From Streptomyces hawaiiensis (GTDB taxonomy: Bacteria > Actinomycetota > Actinomycetes > Streptomycetales > Streptomycetaceae), in NCBI RefSeq assembly GCF_004803895.1, contig NZ_CP021978.1, forward strand, positions 6,510,001 to 6,574,000: 64,000 nucleotides of DNA, read 5' to 3'. The notes under the pieces were generated by a model. It was not told where the DNA came from. It did no database searches and saw only the letters and a program-made list of their open reading frames with translations. This document shows, in pieces, positions 23,229 to 31,434 of the stretch (position 1 is the stretch's first letter; each line of letters starts with the position of its first letter). A program made the translations under genes and the position numbers.

Positions 23229-25681
23229 ACCGGCCCGGCCACCACCGCCACCGTCTTCGCCAGGGACACACCCGAACCGTCGCGGCGCGGGTCGATGTCC
23301 GGGAGGTCGGCCGGGGTGCCGTTCTTCTGGGCCGCCAGGGCCGGGACGGGACCCGCCCAGGCCAGGGACAGACAGTCCTCGCCCTTCAGGAACCGCTGGC
23401 AGCGGACGCCGCCGGTGGCGCGGCCCTTGCGCGGGTACTGGTCGAACGGGGTCAGTTTGGCCGTCGTCTGGACGGAGTCGTCCAGCGTGCCCCGCGAGCC
23501 CGCGACGGTGAAGACGACGGCGTCCACGGCCGGGTCCACCGCGGTGAAGCAGATGACCTTCGCGCCCTCGGTGAGCTTGATGCCGGCCACACCGCCGGCC
23601 GGGCGGCCCTGCGGGCGGACCTGGGACGCCTGGAAGCGCAGCAGCTGCGCGTCGTCGGTGACGAAGACCAGGTCCTCCTCGCCCGTGCGCAGCTCGACCG
23701 CGCCGACGATCCGGTCGCCCTCCTTGAGGGTGATCACCTCGAGCTCTTCCTTGTTGGCCGGATAGTCCGGCACCACGCGCTTGACGATGCCCTGTGCCGT
23801 GCCGAGCGCCAGGCCCGGCGACGACTCGTCGAGCGTGGTCAGGCAGACCACCGTCTCGTCGTCCTCCAGGGAGACGAACTCCGCGAGCGGCGCGCCCCCC
23901 GCGAGGTTCGGCGCCGCCGGCGTCTCCGGGAGCTGGGGCAGGTCGATCACGTTCAGCCGCAGCAGCCGGCCCGCGGAGGTGACCGCGCCCACCTCGCCGC
24001 GGGCGGTGGCCGGCACCGCCGAGACGATCACGTCGTGCTTCACGCGCTTGGCACCGGCATCCTCCGCGAACGGCTCGCCGTTGGCCGTACGGGCCAGCAG
24101 ACCCGTGGAGGACAGCAGCACCCGGCACGGGTCGTCGGCCACCTGGAGCGGCACGGTCGCGACCGGGGCACCGCCCGACTCCAGCAGGACCGTACGCCGG
24201 TCGGTGCCGAACTTCTTGGCGACCGTGGCCAGTTCGGAGGAGACCAGCTTGCGCAGCTCGGTGTCCGAGTCGAGGATCCGCGTCAGCTCCTCGATCTCCG
24301 CGTTGAGCCGGTCCTTCTCGGACTCCAGCTCGATGCGGTCGAACTTGGTCAGACGGCGCAGCGGCGTGTCGAGGATGTACTGCGTCTGCACCTCGCTGAG
24401 CGAGAACTGCTCCATCAGACGCTGCTTGGCCTGCGCGGAGTTCTCGCTGGAGCGGATCAGGCGGATGACCTCGTCGATGTCCAGCAGGGCCGTCAGCAGG
24501 CCCTCGACCAGGTGCAGCCGGTCGCGCTTCTTGCTGCGGCGGAACTCCGAGCGCCGCCGTACGACGTTGAAGCGATGGTCGAGGTAGACCTCCAAGAGCT
24601 CCTTCAGGCCCAGTGTGAGCGGCTGGCCGTCGACCAGGGCCACGTTGTTGATGCCGAAGGACTCCTCCATCGGCGTCAGCTTGTACAGCTGCTCCAGGAC
24701 CGCCTCCGGCACGAAGCCGTTCTTGATCTCGATGACCAGGCGCAGGCCGTGCGCGCGGTCGGTGAGGTCCTTGACGTCGGCGATGCCCTGGATCTTCTTC
24801 GAGCCGACCAGGTCCTTGATCTTGGCGATGACCTTCTCGGGGCCGACCGTGAAGGGCAGCTCCGTGACGACGAGACCCTTGCGGCGGGCCGTCACGGGCT
24901 CCACCGACACCGTCGCCCGGATCTTGAACGTGCCGCGGCCGGACTCGTAGGCGTCCCGGATGCCGGACAGGCCGACGATCCGGCCGCCGGTGGGCAGGTC
25001 GGGGCCCGGGACGTGCTTCATCAGCGCGTCGAGATCCGCGTTCGGGAACCTGATCAGGTGGCGGGCTGCGGCGATGACCTCGCGCAGGTTGTGCGGCGCC
25101 ATGTTCGTGGCCATGCCGACCGCGATGCCCGAGGCACCGTTGACCAGGAGGTTCGGGAAGGCGGCCGGCAGGGCCACCGGCTCCTGCTCCTGGCCGTCGT
25201 AGTTGGGGTTGAAGTCGACGGTGTCCTCGTCGATCGACTCCGTCATCAGGCTCGTCGCCTCGGCCATCCGGCACTCGGTGTACCGCATGGCGGCCGGCGG
25301 GTCGTCGTTGCCCAGCGAACCGAAGTTGCCGTGGCCGTCGACCAGGGGGACCCGCATCGAGAAGGGCTGGGCCATGCGAACGAGGGCGTCGTAGATCGAC
25401 GCGTCGCCGTGCGGGTGGAGCTTGCCCATCACCTCGCCGACGACGCGGGCGCACTTGACGTATCCGCGCTCGGGGCGCAGGCCCATCTCGCTCATCTGGT
25501 AGACGATGCGGCGGTGCACCGGCTTGAGGCCGTCGCGTGCGTCCGGCAGGGCGCGGGAGTAGATGACCGAGTACGCGTACTCGAGGAAGGAGCCCTGCAT
25601 CTCGTCGACGACGTCGATGTCGAGGATCCGCTCCTCGTACGAGTCGTCGGGCGGCGGGGTCTTCGTGCTGCGGCGGGCCAT
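23225..25681 (-). CDS. parC: ParC, topoisomerase IV subunit A
   Basis: The 818-residue type IIA topoisomerase A subunit has the breakage-reunion domain from residue 25 (MQGSFLEYAYSVIYSRALPD). The quinolone-resistance region is wild-type-like (KLHPHGDASIYDALVRMAQ), and the catalytic Tyr is in AMRYTECRM. A long coiled-coil region and a C-terminal beta-pinwheel of about six repeats follow. It pairs with ParE to unlink daughter chromosomes. ATG 25681 is preceded by AGGAGGAG. It lies about 13 kb from parE on the opposite strand. Its 3' end overlaps the CobW gene by 4 bases. Confidence 0.94.
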   Translation of the reverse strand: MARRSTKTPPPDDSYEERILDIDVVDEMQGSFLEYAYSVIYSRALPDARDGLKPVHRRIVYQMSEMGLRPERGYVKCARVVGEVMGKLHPHGDASIYDALVRMAQPFSMRVPLVDGHGNFGSLGNDDPPAAMRYTECRMAEATSLMTESIDEDTVDFNPNYDGQEQEPVALPAAFPNLLVNGASGIAVGMATNMAPHNLREVIAAARHLIRFPNADLDALMKHVPGPDLPTGGRIVGLSGIRDAYESGRGTFKIRATVSVEPVTARRKGLVVTELPFTVGPEKVIAKIKDLVGSKKIQGIADVKDLTDRAHGLRLVIEIKNGFVPEAVLEQLYKLTPMEESFGINNVALVDGQPLTLGLKELLEVYLDHRFNVVRRRSEFRRSKKRDRLHLVEGLLTALLDIDEVIRLIRSSENSAQAKQRLMEQFSLSEVQTQYILDTPLRRLTKFDRIELESEKDRLNAEIEELTRILDSDTELRKLVSSELATVAKKFGTDRRTVLLESGGAPVATVPLQVADDPCRVLLSSTGLLARTANGEPFAEDAGAKRVKHDVIVSAVPATARGEVGAVTSAGRLLRLNVIDLPQLPETPAAPNLAGGAPLAEFVSLEDDETVVCLTTLDESSPGLALGTAQGIVKRVVPDYPANKEELEVITLKEGDRIVGAVELRTGEEDLVFVTDDAQLLRFQASQVRPQGRPAGGVAGIKLTEGAKVICFTAVDPAVDAVVFTVAGSRGTLDDSVQTTAKLTPFDQYPRKGRATGGVRCQRFLKGEDCLSLAWAGPVPALAAQKNGTPADLPDIDPRRDGSGVSLAKTVAVVAGPV

Positions 25682-26021
25682 CGCTGCCGGCTCCTCCTGT
25701 TACTGGTCGCTCGCCTACGGGGCGTCCATGCCGCTGACGGGACGCCGAACGTGCTCAGCCCTTCGGGCCTGCGCGCGCTCGCCCTCTCGTCACCGACCGC
25801 CCCTGCGGCTCGCTCATGCTGCTGCGATCCGGATCTGACGCCGACCATTGTGGACCGCCGCACTGACAAGCGGCACCAGGACCCGGTGCGGAGTGCCTCT
25901 GGTGCTGTCGGACCCAGGTCGCCGCCGGGAACTTCACCAGGGCTTCGCACGCTTGCATACAGTGGCAGGACCGGCAGGAATCCGCGGTCTGAACAACCGC
26001 TTCGCGATCGAAGGGACGTAC
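25682..26021. other. 340-base divergent region between parC and the M16 peptidase pair
   Basis: No gene is supported. It should contain divergent promoters. A TACAGT hexamer near 25960 is a possible -10 for the peptidase operon, but I see no convincing -35. The ribosome-binding sites AGGAGGAG (parC, complement) and AAGGGA (peptidase) lie at its two ends. Confidence 0.5.
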
Positions 26022-27389
26022 ATGCCCATGGGTCACACGGCCACAGCCCAGGCAGGCTCCGGGGGCCTGACAGCGACCGAGCACCGTCTGGCCAACGGCC
26101 TGCGCGTGGTGCTCTCCGAGGACCACCTGACCCCGGTCGCGGCGGTGTGCCTCTGGTACGACGTCGGCTCACGCCACGAAGTCAAGGGGCGCACCGGCCT
26201 GGCTCACCTTTTCGAGCACTTGATGTTCCAGGGATCCGCCCAGGTCAAGGGCAACGGCCACTTCGAGTTCGTCCAGGGCGCGGGCGGCTCGCTGAACGGC
26301 ACGACCAGCTTCGAGCGGACCAACTACTTCGAGACCATGCCCGCCCACCAGCTGGAGCTCGCCCTCTGGCTGGAGGCAGACCGCATGGGCTCGCTGCTGA
26401 CCGCGCTCGACGACGAGTCGATGGAGAACCAGCGCGATGTCGTCAAGAACGAGCGCCGCCAGCGCTACGACAACGTGCCCTACGGCACCGCCTTCGAGAA
26501 GCTGACCGCCCTCGCCTACCCCGAGGGCCACCCCTACCACCACACCCCGATCGGCTCGATGGCCGACCTGGACGCGGCGACCCTGGAGGACGCCCGCGCG
26601 TTCTTCCGCACCTACTACGCGCCGAACAACGCCGTGCTCTCCGTGGTCGGCGACATCGACCCGGAGCAGACCCTGGCCTGGGTCGAGAAGTACTTCGGCT
26701 CCATCCCCGGTCACGATGGCAAGCCCGCCCCGCGCGACGGCTCGCTGCCGGAGACCATCGGCGAGCAGCTGCGCGAGGTCGTCGAGGAGGAGGTCCCGGC
26801 GCGCGCCCTGATGGCCGCCTACCGGCTGCCGCACGACGGCACGCGCGCGTGTGACGCGGCCGACCTGGCCCTCACCGTCCTCGGCGGCGGCGAGTCCTCC
26901 CGCCTCTACAACCGCCTCGTACGGCGTGACCGTACGGCCGTGGCGGCCGGCTTCGGCCTGCTGCGGCTCGCCGGGGCGCCCTCCCTGGGGTGGCTGGACG
27001 TGAAGACCTCCGGTGACGTGGAGGTTCCGGTCATCGAGACCGCCATCGACGAGGAGCTCGCCCGGTTCGCCGAGGAGGGCCCCACGGCCGAGGAGATGGA
27101 GCGCGCCCAGGCCCAGCTGGAGCGCGAGTGGCTGGACCGGCTCGGCACGGTCGCGGGCCGCGCCGACGAACTGTGCCGGTACGCCGTGCTGTTCGGCGAC
27201 CCGCAGCTCGCCCTGACCGCCGTCCAGCGTGTGCTGGAGATCACGGCGGAGGAGGTCCAGGAGGTCGCCAAGGCCCGCCTGCGGCCCGACAACCGGGCGG
27301 TGCTCGTCTACGAGCCCGTCGCCGACGAGGTCGCCACCGAGGACATCGCAGCCGCGGCCACCGACGAGAACGAGGAGGCGGCCAAGTGA
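26022..27389 (+). CDS. M16 zinc metallopeptidase, catalytic subunit
   Basis: The 455-residue M16B peptidase has the inverted zinc motif HLFEH (His62, Glu65, His66) and a downstream glutamate in the ENQRDVVKNERRQRYDN segment, the expected third ligand region. The second half is the related non-catalytic M16 domain (GGGESSRLYNRLVRRDR). ATG 26022 has AAGGGA upstream, and ATG 26028 is an alternative. The next gene overlaps by 4 bases and encodes an M16 homologue without the zinc motif. The two should form a heterodimer like the mitochondrial processing peptidase. The substrate is unknown. Confidence 0.9.
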   Translation: MPMGHTATAQAGSGGLTATEHRLANGLRVVLSEDHLTPVAAVCLWYDVGSRHEVKGRTGLAHLFEHLMFQGSAQVKGNGHFEFVQGAGGSLNGTTSFERTNYFETMPAHQLELALWLEADRMGSLLTALDDESMENQRDVVKNERRQRYDNVPYGTAFEKLTALAYPEGHPYHHTPIGSMADLDAATLEDARAFFRTYYAPNNAVLSVVGDIDPEQTLAWVEKYFGSIPGHDGKPAPRDGSLPETIGEQLREVVEEEVPARALMAAYRLPHDGTRACDAADLALTVLGGGESSRLYNRLVRRDRTAVAAGFGLLRLAGAPSLGWLDVKTSGDVEVPVIETAIDEELARFAEEGPTAEEMERAQAQLEREWLDRLGTVAGRADELCRYAVLFGDPQLALTAVQRVLEITAEEVQEVAKARLRPDNRAVLVYEPVADEVATEDIAAAATDENEEAAK

Positions 27390-28774
27390 CCGAGCTCGCC
27401 ACGATGGACTTCCACTCCCGGCCGCAGGCGGGCGACGCCCGGCCGTGGGCCTTCCCGGCCCCCGAGCGCGGCACGCTCGACAACGGCCTGACGGTGCTTC
27501 GCTGTCACCGCCCCGGCCAGCAGGTCGTCGCCGTGGAGGTGCTGCTGGACGCCCCCCTGGACGCCGAGCCGGCCGGCCTCGACGGTGTGGCCACGATCAT
27601 GGCCCGGGCCTTCTCCGAGGGCACCGACAAGCACTCCGCCGAGGAGTTCGCCGCCGAGCTGGAGCGCGCGGGCGCCACCCTCGACGCGCACGCCGACCAC
27701 CCCGGCGTCCGGATCAGCCTGGAGGTGCCGGTCTCGCGGCTCCCCAAGGGGCTGAACCTGATCGCCGACGCCCTGAGGGCGCCCGCGTTCGCCGACAGCG
27801 AGGTCGAGCGGCTGGTGAACAACCGCCTCGACGAGATCCCGCACGAGCTGGCCAATCCCTCCCGCCGCGCCGCCAAGGAGCTCTCCAAGGAGCTGTTCCC
27901 GACGGGCTCGCGCATGTCGCGGCCCCGGCAGGGCACCGAGGAGACGGTCGCCACGATCGACTCCGCGGCCGTACGCGGCTTCTACGAGAAACACGTCCGC
28001 CCCGCCACGGCCACCGCCGTGGTCGTCGGCGACCTCACCGGCATCGACCTCGACGCCCTGCTCGGGGACACTCTGGGTGCCTGGACGGGCTCCTCGGCCG
28101 AGCCGCGCCCCGTGCCGCCGGTGACCGCCGACGACACCGGCCGGGTCGTCATCGTGGACCGCCCCGGCGCCGTCCAGACGCAGCTGCTGATCGGCCGGGT
28201 CGGCCCGGACCGGCACGACCGCGTGTGGCCCGCGCAGGTGCTCGGCACGTACTGCCTCGGCGGCACCCTCACCTCCCGCCTGGACCGGGTCCTGCGCGAG
28301 GAGAAGGGCTACACCTACGGCGTACGGGCGTTCGGCCAGGTCCTCAGGTCCACCCCGGACGGCACGGGTGCCGCGATGCTCGCCATCAGCGGTTCCGTCG
28401 ACACGCCCAACACCGGCCCCGCCCTGCAGGACCTCTGGACGGTGCTGCGCACCCTCGCCGCCGAGGGGCTGACCGACGCGGAGCGGGACGTGGCCGTGCA
28501 GAACCTGGTCGGCGTGGCGCCGCTGAAGTACGAGACGGCGGCGGCCGTCGCGAGCACGCTGGCCGACCAGGTCGAGCAGCACCTGCCCGACGACTACCAG
28601 GCCACGCTGTACCGGCAGCTCGCCGCGACCGGCACCGTGGAGGCCACCGCGGCGGCCGTGAGCGCCTTCCCGGTGAACCGTCTGGTGACCGTCCTCGTCG
28701 GTGACGCGGCGCAGATCAAGGCACCTGTCGAGGCCCTGGGTATCGGCGAAGTCACCGTCGTCGCCGCCGAGTAG
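27386..28774 (+). CDS. M16-family partner subunit lacking the zinc motif
   Basis: The 462-residue M16 homologue starts at GTG 27386, overlapping the catalytic subunit's stop (GTGA). The position of HxxEH is replaced (EGTDKHSAEEFAAELERAG), so it cannot bind the catalytic zinc. The C-terminal half keeps the substrate-contacting motif REEKGYTYGVRAF that M16 alpha-type subunits share. It probably completes the closed chamber of the upstream peptidase. A terminator hairpin follows 16 bases after the stop. Confidence 0.88.
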   Translation: MTELATMDFHSRPQAGDARPWAFPAPERGTLDNGLTVLRCHRPGQQVVAVEVLLDAPLDAEPAGLDGVATIMARAFSEGTDKHSAEEFAAELERAGATLDAHADHPGVRISLEVPVSRLPKGLNLIADALRAPAFADSEVERLVNNRLDEIPHELANPSRRAAKELSKELFPTGSRMSRPRQGTEETVATIDSAAVRGFYEKHVRPATATAVVVGDLTGIDLDALLGDTLGAWTGSSAEPRPVPPVTADDTGRVVIVDRPGAVQTQLLIGRVGPDRHDRVWPAQVLGTYCLGGTLTSRLDRVLREEKGYTYGVRAFGQVLRSTPDGTGAAMLAISGSVDTPNTGPALQDLWTVLRTLAAEGLTDAERDVAVQNLVGVAPLKYETAAAVASTLADQVEQHLPDDYQATLYRQLAATGTVEATAAAVSAFPVNRLVTVLVGDAAQIKAPVEALGIGEVTVVAAE

Positions 28775-28790
28775 CGGCACGCGCGCAGGG

Positions 28791-28819
28791 GCCCTGGTTG
28801 CCTTCCAAGGCACCAGGGC
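28791..28819 (+). terminator. Terminator of the M16 peptidase pair
   Basis: GCCCTGGTTGCCTT and AAGGCACCAGGGC pair with one bulge around CC, and the run TCCTTTATG follows. Confidence 0.85.
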
Positions 28820-28967
28820 TCCTTTATGCCCGAATTGGTACGGAGGTTGCCTGTCTGCCCTGTGGGATGCGCTACAAAAGCCGGGATTCGTTTGGGAATT
28901 GAAAGTGGCGCCGCTTAGCTTCGTCCGGGCTGTTCGTCAGGCAGTGCGCCGCATCCGCGGCACCGGA

Positions 28968-29120
28968 CAGTCATCGCCGAGTCCCCGTACGGCGCGAGCC
29001 AGGGGAGCCGGGGACCCATCGCAGTCCCTGGGGTGAATCGGACGCCCGCGCGAGCCGCGAGGGAGTCCGTAGGAGACCTTCCTGCTCCGAACCCGTCAGC
29101 TAACCCGGTAGGCGAGAGGG
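28968..29120 (+). promoter_or_regulatory. ydaO/yuaA c-di-AMP riboswitch
   Basis: The leader of the M23 peptidase gene contains hallmark ydaO blocks in the right order: CCGGGGACCC near 29010, GGGGTGAATCGG at 29031-29042, and CCGAACCCGTCAGCTAACC from 29087, followed by CGGTAGGCG. TCGCC near 28973 can pair with GGCGA near 29111 to close the P1 stem. In Streptomyces these elements precede genes for cell-wall hydrolases and turn expression off at high c-di-AMP. The 367-base gap upstream of ATG 29142 also holds the preceding terminator and presumably a promoter near 28850-28900. Confidence 0.93.
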
Positions 29121-29141
29121 AAGGAAAGGACCAGCCACTAC

Positions 29142-29930
29142 ATGGCGTTCACTCGCGCCACCGGGAAGCACCGTCGTCCCAGCAGGATCCAGCGCGGCAC
29201 CGCCCGCGCGGCGGGCGTCGCGGCCCTCGCCACCACCGGCGTGATCGGCACCGTGGCCGCCCCCGCGGCCTTCGCCGCAGAGCCCAGCGCCGAGCAGACC
29301 GGCCTCACCCCGGTCGTCACCATGGGCGACACCGTGGCCCAGCAGATCGACGCCCAGGCCGTCGCGCAGCAGCAGGCCGCCGACGAGGCCGCCGCCAAGC
29401 AGAAGGCCGAGGAGGCCGCCCGCAAGCGGGCCGCCGAGGTGGCCGAGAAGGCCAAGGAGGCGGCCGAGAAGGCCCGTGAGGCCAAGGAGCGTGCCGCCCG
29501 CGAGGCCGAGCGCAAGCGCCTCAACACCTTCGTGTCCCCGATCTCCGGCTCGTACGTCTCCACCGGCTACCAGGCCAGCAGCGGCCTGTGGTCCTCCGGG
29601 AGCCACACCGGTGTCGACTTCCACGCCGCCACCGGCACCTCCGTCCACGCGGTCGGCGCGGGCACCGTCGTCGAGGCCGGCTGGGGCGGCTCCTACGGCA
29701 ACCAGATCGTGATCAAGATGAACGACGGGACGTACACCCAGTACGGCCACCTGTCCTCCATCGGCGTCTCGGTGGGCCAGCAGGTGGCCCCCGGCCAGCA
29801 GATCGGCCTGTCCGGCGCGACCGGCAACGTCACCGGCCCGCACCTGCACTTCGAGGCCCGTACGAGCTCCGAGTACGGTTCGGACATCGACCCGGTCGCC
29901 TACCTGCGCTCGCACGGCGTCAACGTCTGA
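29142..29930 (+). CDS. Secreted M23 (LytM-type) peptidoglycan peptidase
   Basis: The 262-residue protein has a signal peptide of about 46 residues (basic start, then ARAAGVAALATTGVIGTVAA, cleavage after AFAA). A long Ala/Lys/Glu-rich coiled coil covers residues about 70-125. The C-terminal LytM domain holds the zinc motifs HTGVDFHA and HLHFEA. It should cleave peptide crosslinks in peptidoglycan. AAGGAAAGGA precedes ATG 29142. The c-di-AMP riboswitch upstream ties expression to c-di-AMP, probably during germination or osmotic adaptation. A perfect hairpin ends the unit. Confidence 0.92.
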   Translation: MAFTRATGKHRRPSRIQRGTARAAGVAALATTGVIGTVAAPAAFAAEPSAEQTGLTPVVTMGDTVAQQIDAQAVAQQQAADEAAAKQKAEEAARKRAAEVAEKAKEAAEKAREAKERAAREAERKRLNTFVSPISGSYVSTGYQASSGLWSSGSHTGVDFHAATGTSVHAVGAGTVVEAGWGGSYGNQIVIKMNDGTYTQYGHLSSIGVSVGQQVAPGQQIGLSGATGNVTGPHLHFEARTSSEYGSDIDPVAYLRSHGVNV

Positions 29931-29954
29931 CCGGAACCTCTCCGCTGTCCCCGA

Positions 29955-29979
29955 AGCCCCGGCTCCCCGAGCCGGGGCT
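29955..29979 (+). terminator. Terminator of the M23 peptidase gene
   Basis: AGCCCCGGCTC and GAGCCGGGGCT form a perfect 11-base stem with a CCC loop, followed by TTCGG. Confidence 0.92.
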
Positions 29980-30118
29980 TTCGGCGTTTAGGGCGGCAGG
30001 CTGTCCAAAAAATATCCATGGATTCCCGCCTGCCGTCGGAAATTCCGGCTCATTGCAATAGAGTCACGGAACACGCGCCGCTCGTCGGCGTTTCACGGGG
30101 ATTAAGCGGAGGTCGGTC

Positions 30119-30814
30119 ATGCGTATTCCCGCGCACTCGGTGTGCACGGCCATCCGGGACGACATCGTCGCGGGTGTGCACCCGCACGGCAGCCGGCTCA
30201 CCGAGGAAGTCCTCGCGCGCCGCTACGGCGTCTCGCGGGTCCCTGTCCGGGAGGCCCTGCGCACGCTGGAGGCCGAGGGCTTCGTGGTGACCCGGCGGCA
30301 CGCGGGCGCGTGCGTGGCCGAACCCACCGAGCAGGAGGCCGCCGACCTGCTGGAGATGCGCATGCTGCTGGAGCCGCTCGGAGCGGCCCGCGCCGCCCAG
30401 CGCCGCACCGAGTCGCATCTGAAGGTGCTGCGCGGCCTGGTCCGGCTGGGCCAGGAGCGGGCCCGCCGGGGAAGCAGTGAGGACCTGCGCTCTCTCGGCG
30501 GCTGGTTCCACGAGACGCTCGCCCAGGCCTCCGGCAGCCCCCCGCTGACGTCGGTGCTCACCCAGCTTCGTCACAAGATCGCGTGGATGTACGCCGTGGA
30601 CGCACCGGTCAGTCCGGTGGAGTCCTGGACGGAGCACGGCGCGATCGTGGACGCGGTGGCGCGCGGGGACGGCGAGCGCGCGCGGGCGGTCACGGCGCTG
30701 CACACCGAGCGCGCGACGGGCGCGCACCGCCTGCGTCTCGGCTCCCCCGGCGAGCGCGCCGACCGTGTGAGGAACTCGCAACATCCCGTAAACACGGCGG
30801 GCCTGCGGCATTAA
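30119..30814 (+). CDS. GntR-family (FadR/FCD) transcriptional regulator
   Basis: The 231-residue regulator has an N-terminal winged helix (RLTEEVLARRYGVSRVPVRE, then LRTLEAEGFVVTRRHAG) and an FCD helical domain (LLEMRMLLEPLGAARAA, WFHETLAQASGSPPL, HGAIVDAVARGDGERAR). The Asp/His pattern of metal-binding FCD domains is only partly visible. ATG 30119 has GGAGG upstream. The tail SQHPVNTAGLRH is a short polar extension. It converges on ptsH, with a shared hairpin between. Ligand and targets are not apparent, although a link to PTS sugar metabolism is possible from position. Confidence 0.85.
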   Translation: MRIPAHSVCTAIRDDIVAGVHPHGSRLTEEVLARRYGVSRVPVREALRTLEAEGFVVTRRHAGACVAEPTEQEAADLLEMRMLLEPLGAARAAQRRTESHLKVLRGLVRLGQERARRGSSEDLRSLGGWFHETLAQASGSPPLTSVLTQLRHKIAWMYAVDAPVSPVESWTEHGAIVDAVARGDGERARAVTALHTERATGAHRLRLGSPGERADRVRNSQHPVNTAGLRH

Positions 30815-30908
30815 CACGGCAGCCGTATACAAAGAGAGCGGCTAATTCCCGGGGCCCTATTTCCGCTGCCCGGAATCGGTGAATTCCCGACCGTGCCGAC
30901 CGGGAATG

Positions 30909-30947
30909 GCGAAGGGCCCGCCCGGTGAATTCGGACGAGCCCTTCGC
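30909..30947. terminator. Hairpin between GntR gene and ptsH
   Basis: GCGAAGGGC (30909-30917) and GCCCTTCGC (30939-30947) are perfect arms around a 21-base loop, which can pair further internally. It lies 27 bases beyond the ptsH stop codon and so serves ptsH, and possibly the convergent gene. Confidence 0.75.
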
Positions 30948-30973
30948 TGTGCGCCGGTCGGGCGCTCGGGAAA

Positions 30974-31255
30974 TCAGACGGTCTCGGGCAGTTCCTCGAG
31001 ACCCTCGGAGACCAGCTTCGCCAGCCGGTCCAGGGCGGCGTCCGCGCCCTCGGCGTCGGAGGCGAGGACGATCTCCTCGCCACCCTGCGCGCCGAGGCCC
31101 AGGACGGCCAGCATCGAGGCCGCGTTGACGGGCTTGCCGTCTGCCTTGGCGATCGTCACCGGGACGCCTGCGGCCGTGGCGGCTCGGACGAAGATGGAGG
31201 CGGGGCGGGCGTGGAGACCCTCGGCCCAGCCGACGTTGACGCGGCGCTCAGCCAT
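30974..31255 (-). CDS. ptsH: HPr, phosphocarrier of the PTS
   Basis: The 93-residue HPr has the phosphorylated His15 in GLHARPAS and Ser47 in NAASML, the position of regulatory phosphorylation known in streptomycetes. It transfers phosphate from enzyme I to sugar-specific EIIA proteins, in Streptomyces mainly for N-acetylglucosamine and fructose uptake. ptsI and crr are not adjacent, as usual in this genus. A dre site for the GlcNAc regulator DasR lies 25 bases upstream of the ATG at 31255. Confidence 0.95.
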   Translation of the reverse strand: MAERRVNVGWAEGLHARPASIFVRAATAAGVPVTIAKADGKPVNAASMLAVLGLGAQGGEEIVLASDAEGADAALDRLAKLVSEGLEELPETV

Positions 31256-31279
31256 GTGTTGCTGCCCTTCGGTGTTCAG

Positions 31280-31295
31280 GGTTGTCTAGACCAGT
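31280..31295 (-). promoter_or_regulatory. DasR-responsive element (dre) of ptsH
   Basis: On the coding strand the site reads ACTGGTCTAGACAACC, against the dre consensus ACTGGTCTAGACCACT. The core TGGTCTAGAC is perfect. DasR control of pts genes, released by glucosamine-6-phosphate, is established in S. coelicolor. Confidence 0.85.
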
Positions 31296-31434
31296 TTCCC
31301 ATATCGTGAAGCTGCGCCGGGAGCAGCCCTCGGAGACCACCCCGGGGTGCCGTCGGATCGCGGCCTCGACCCGACTGACGCCCTCCACAGACTGCCTCGC
31401 GCCGTTGTCAGGCGCTAGCCGTACTCTGGGGCCC

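Noticed and set aside
21957..25454. A 1165-codon open frame on the minus strand over the CobW and parC genes
   Set aside because: It is an out-of-frame shadow of GC-rich coding DNA. Its translation is Arg/Gly/Pro-rich with no domain, while parC in another frame is unmistakable.
23132..26854. A 1240-codon plus-strand frame antisense to parC
   Set aside because: Shadow frame with low-complexity Arg/Gln/Asp sequence and no start or family support.
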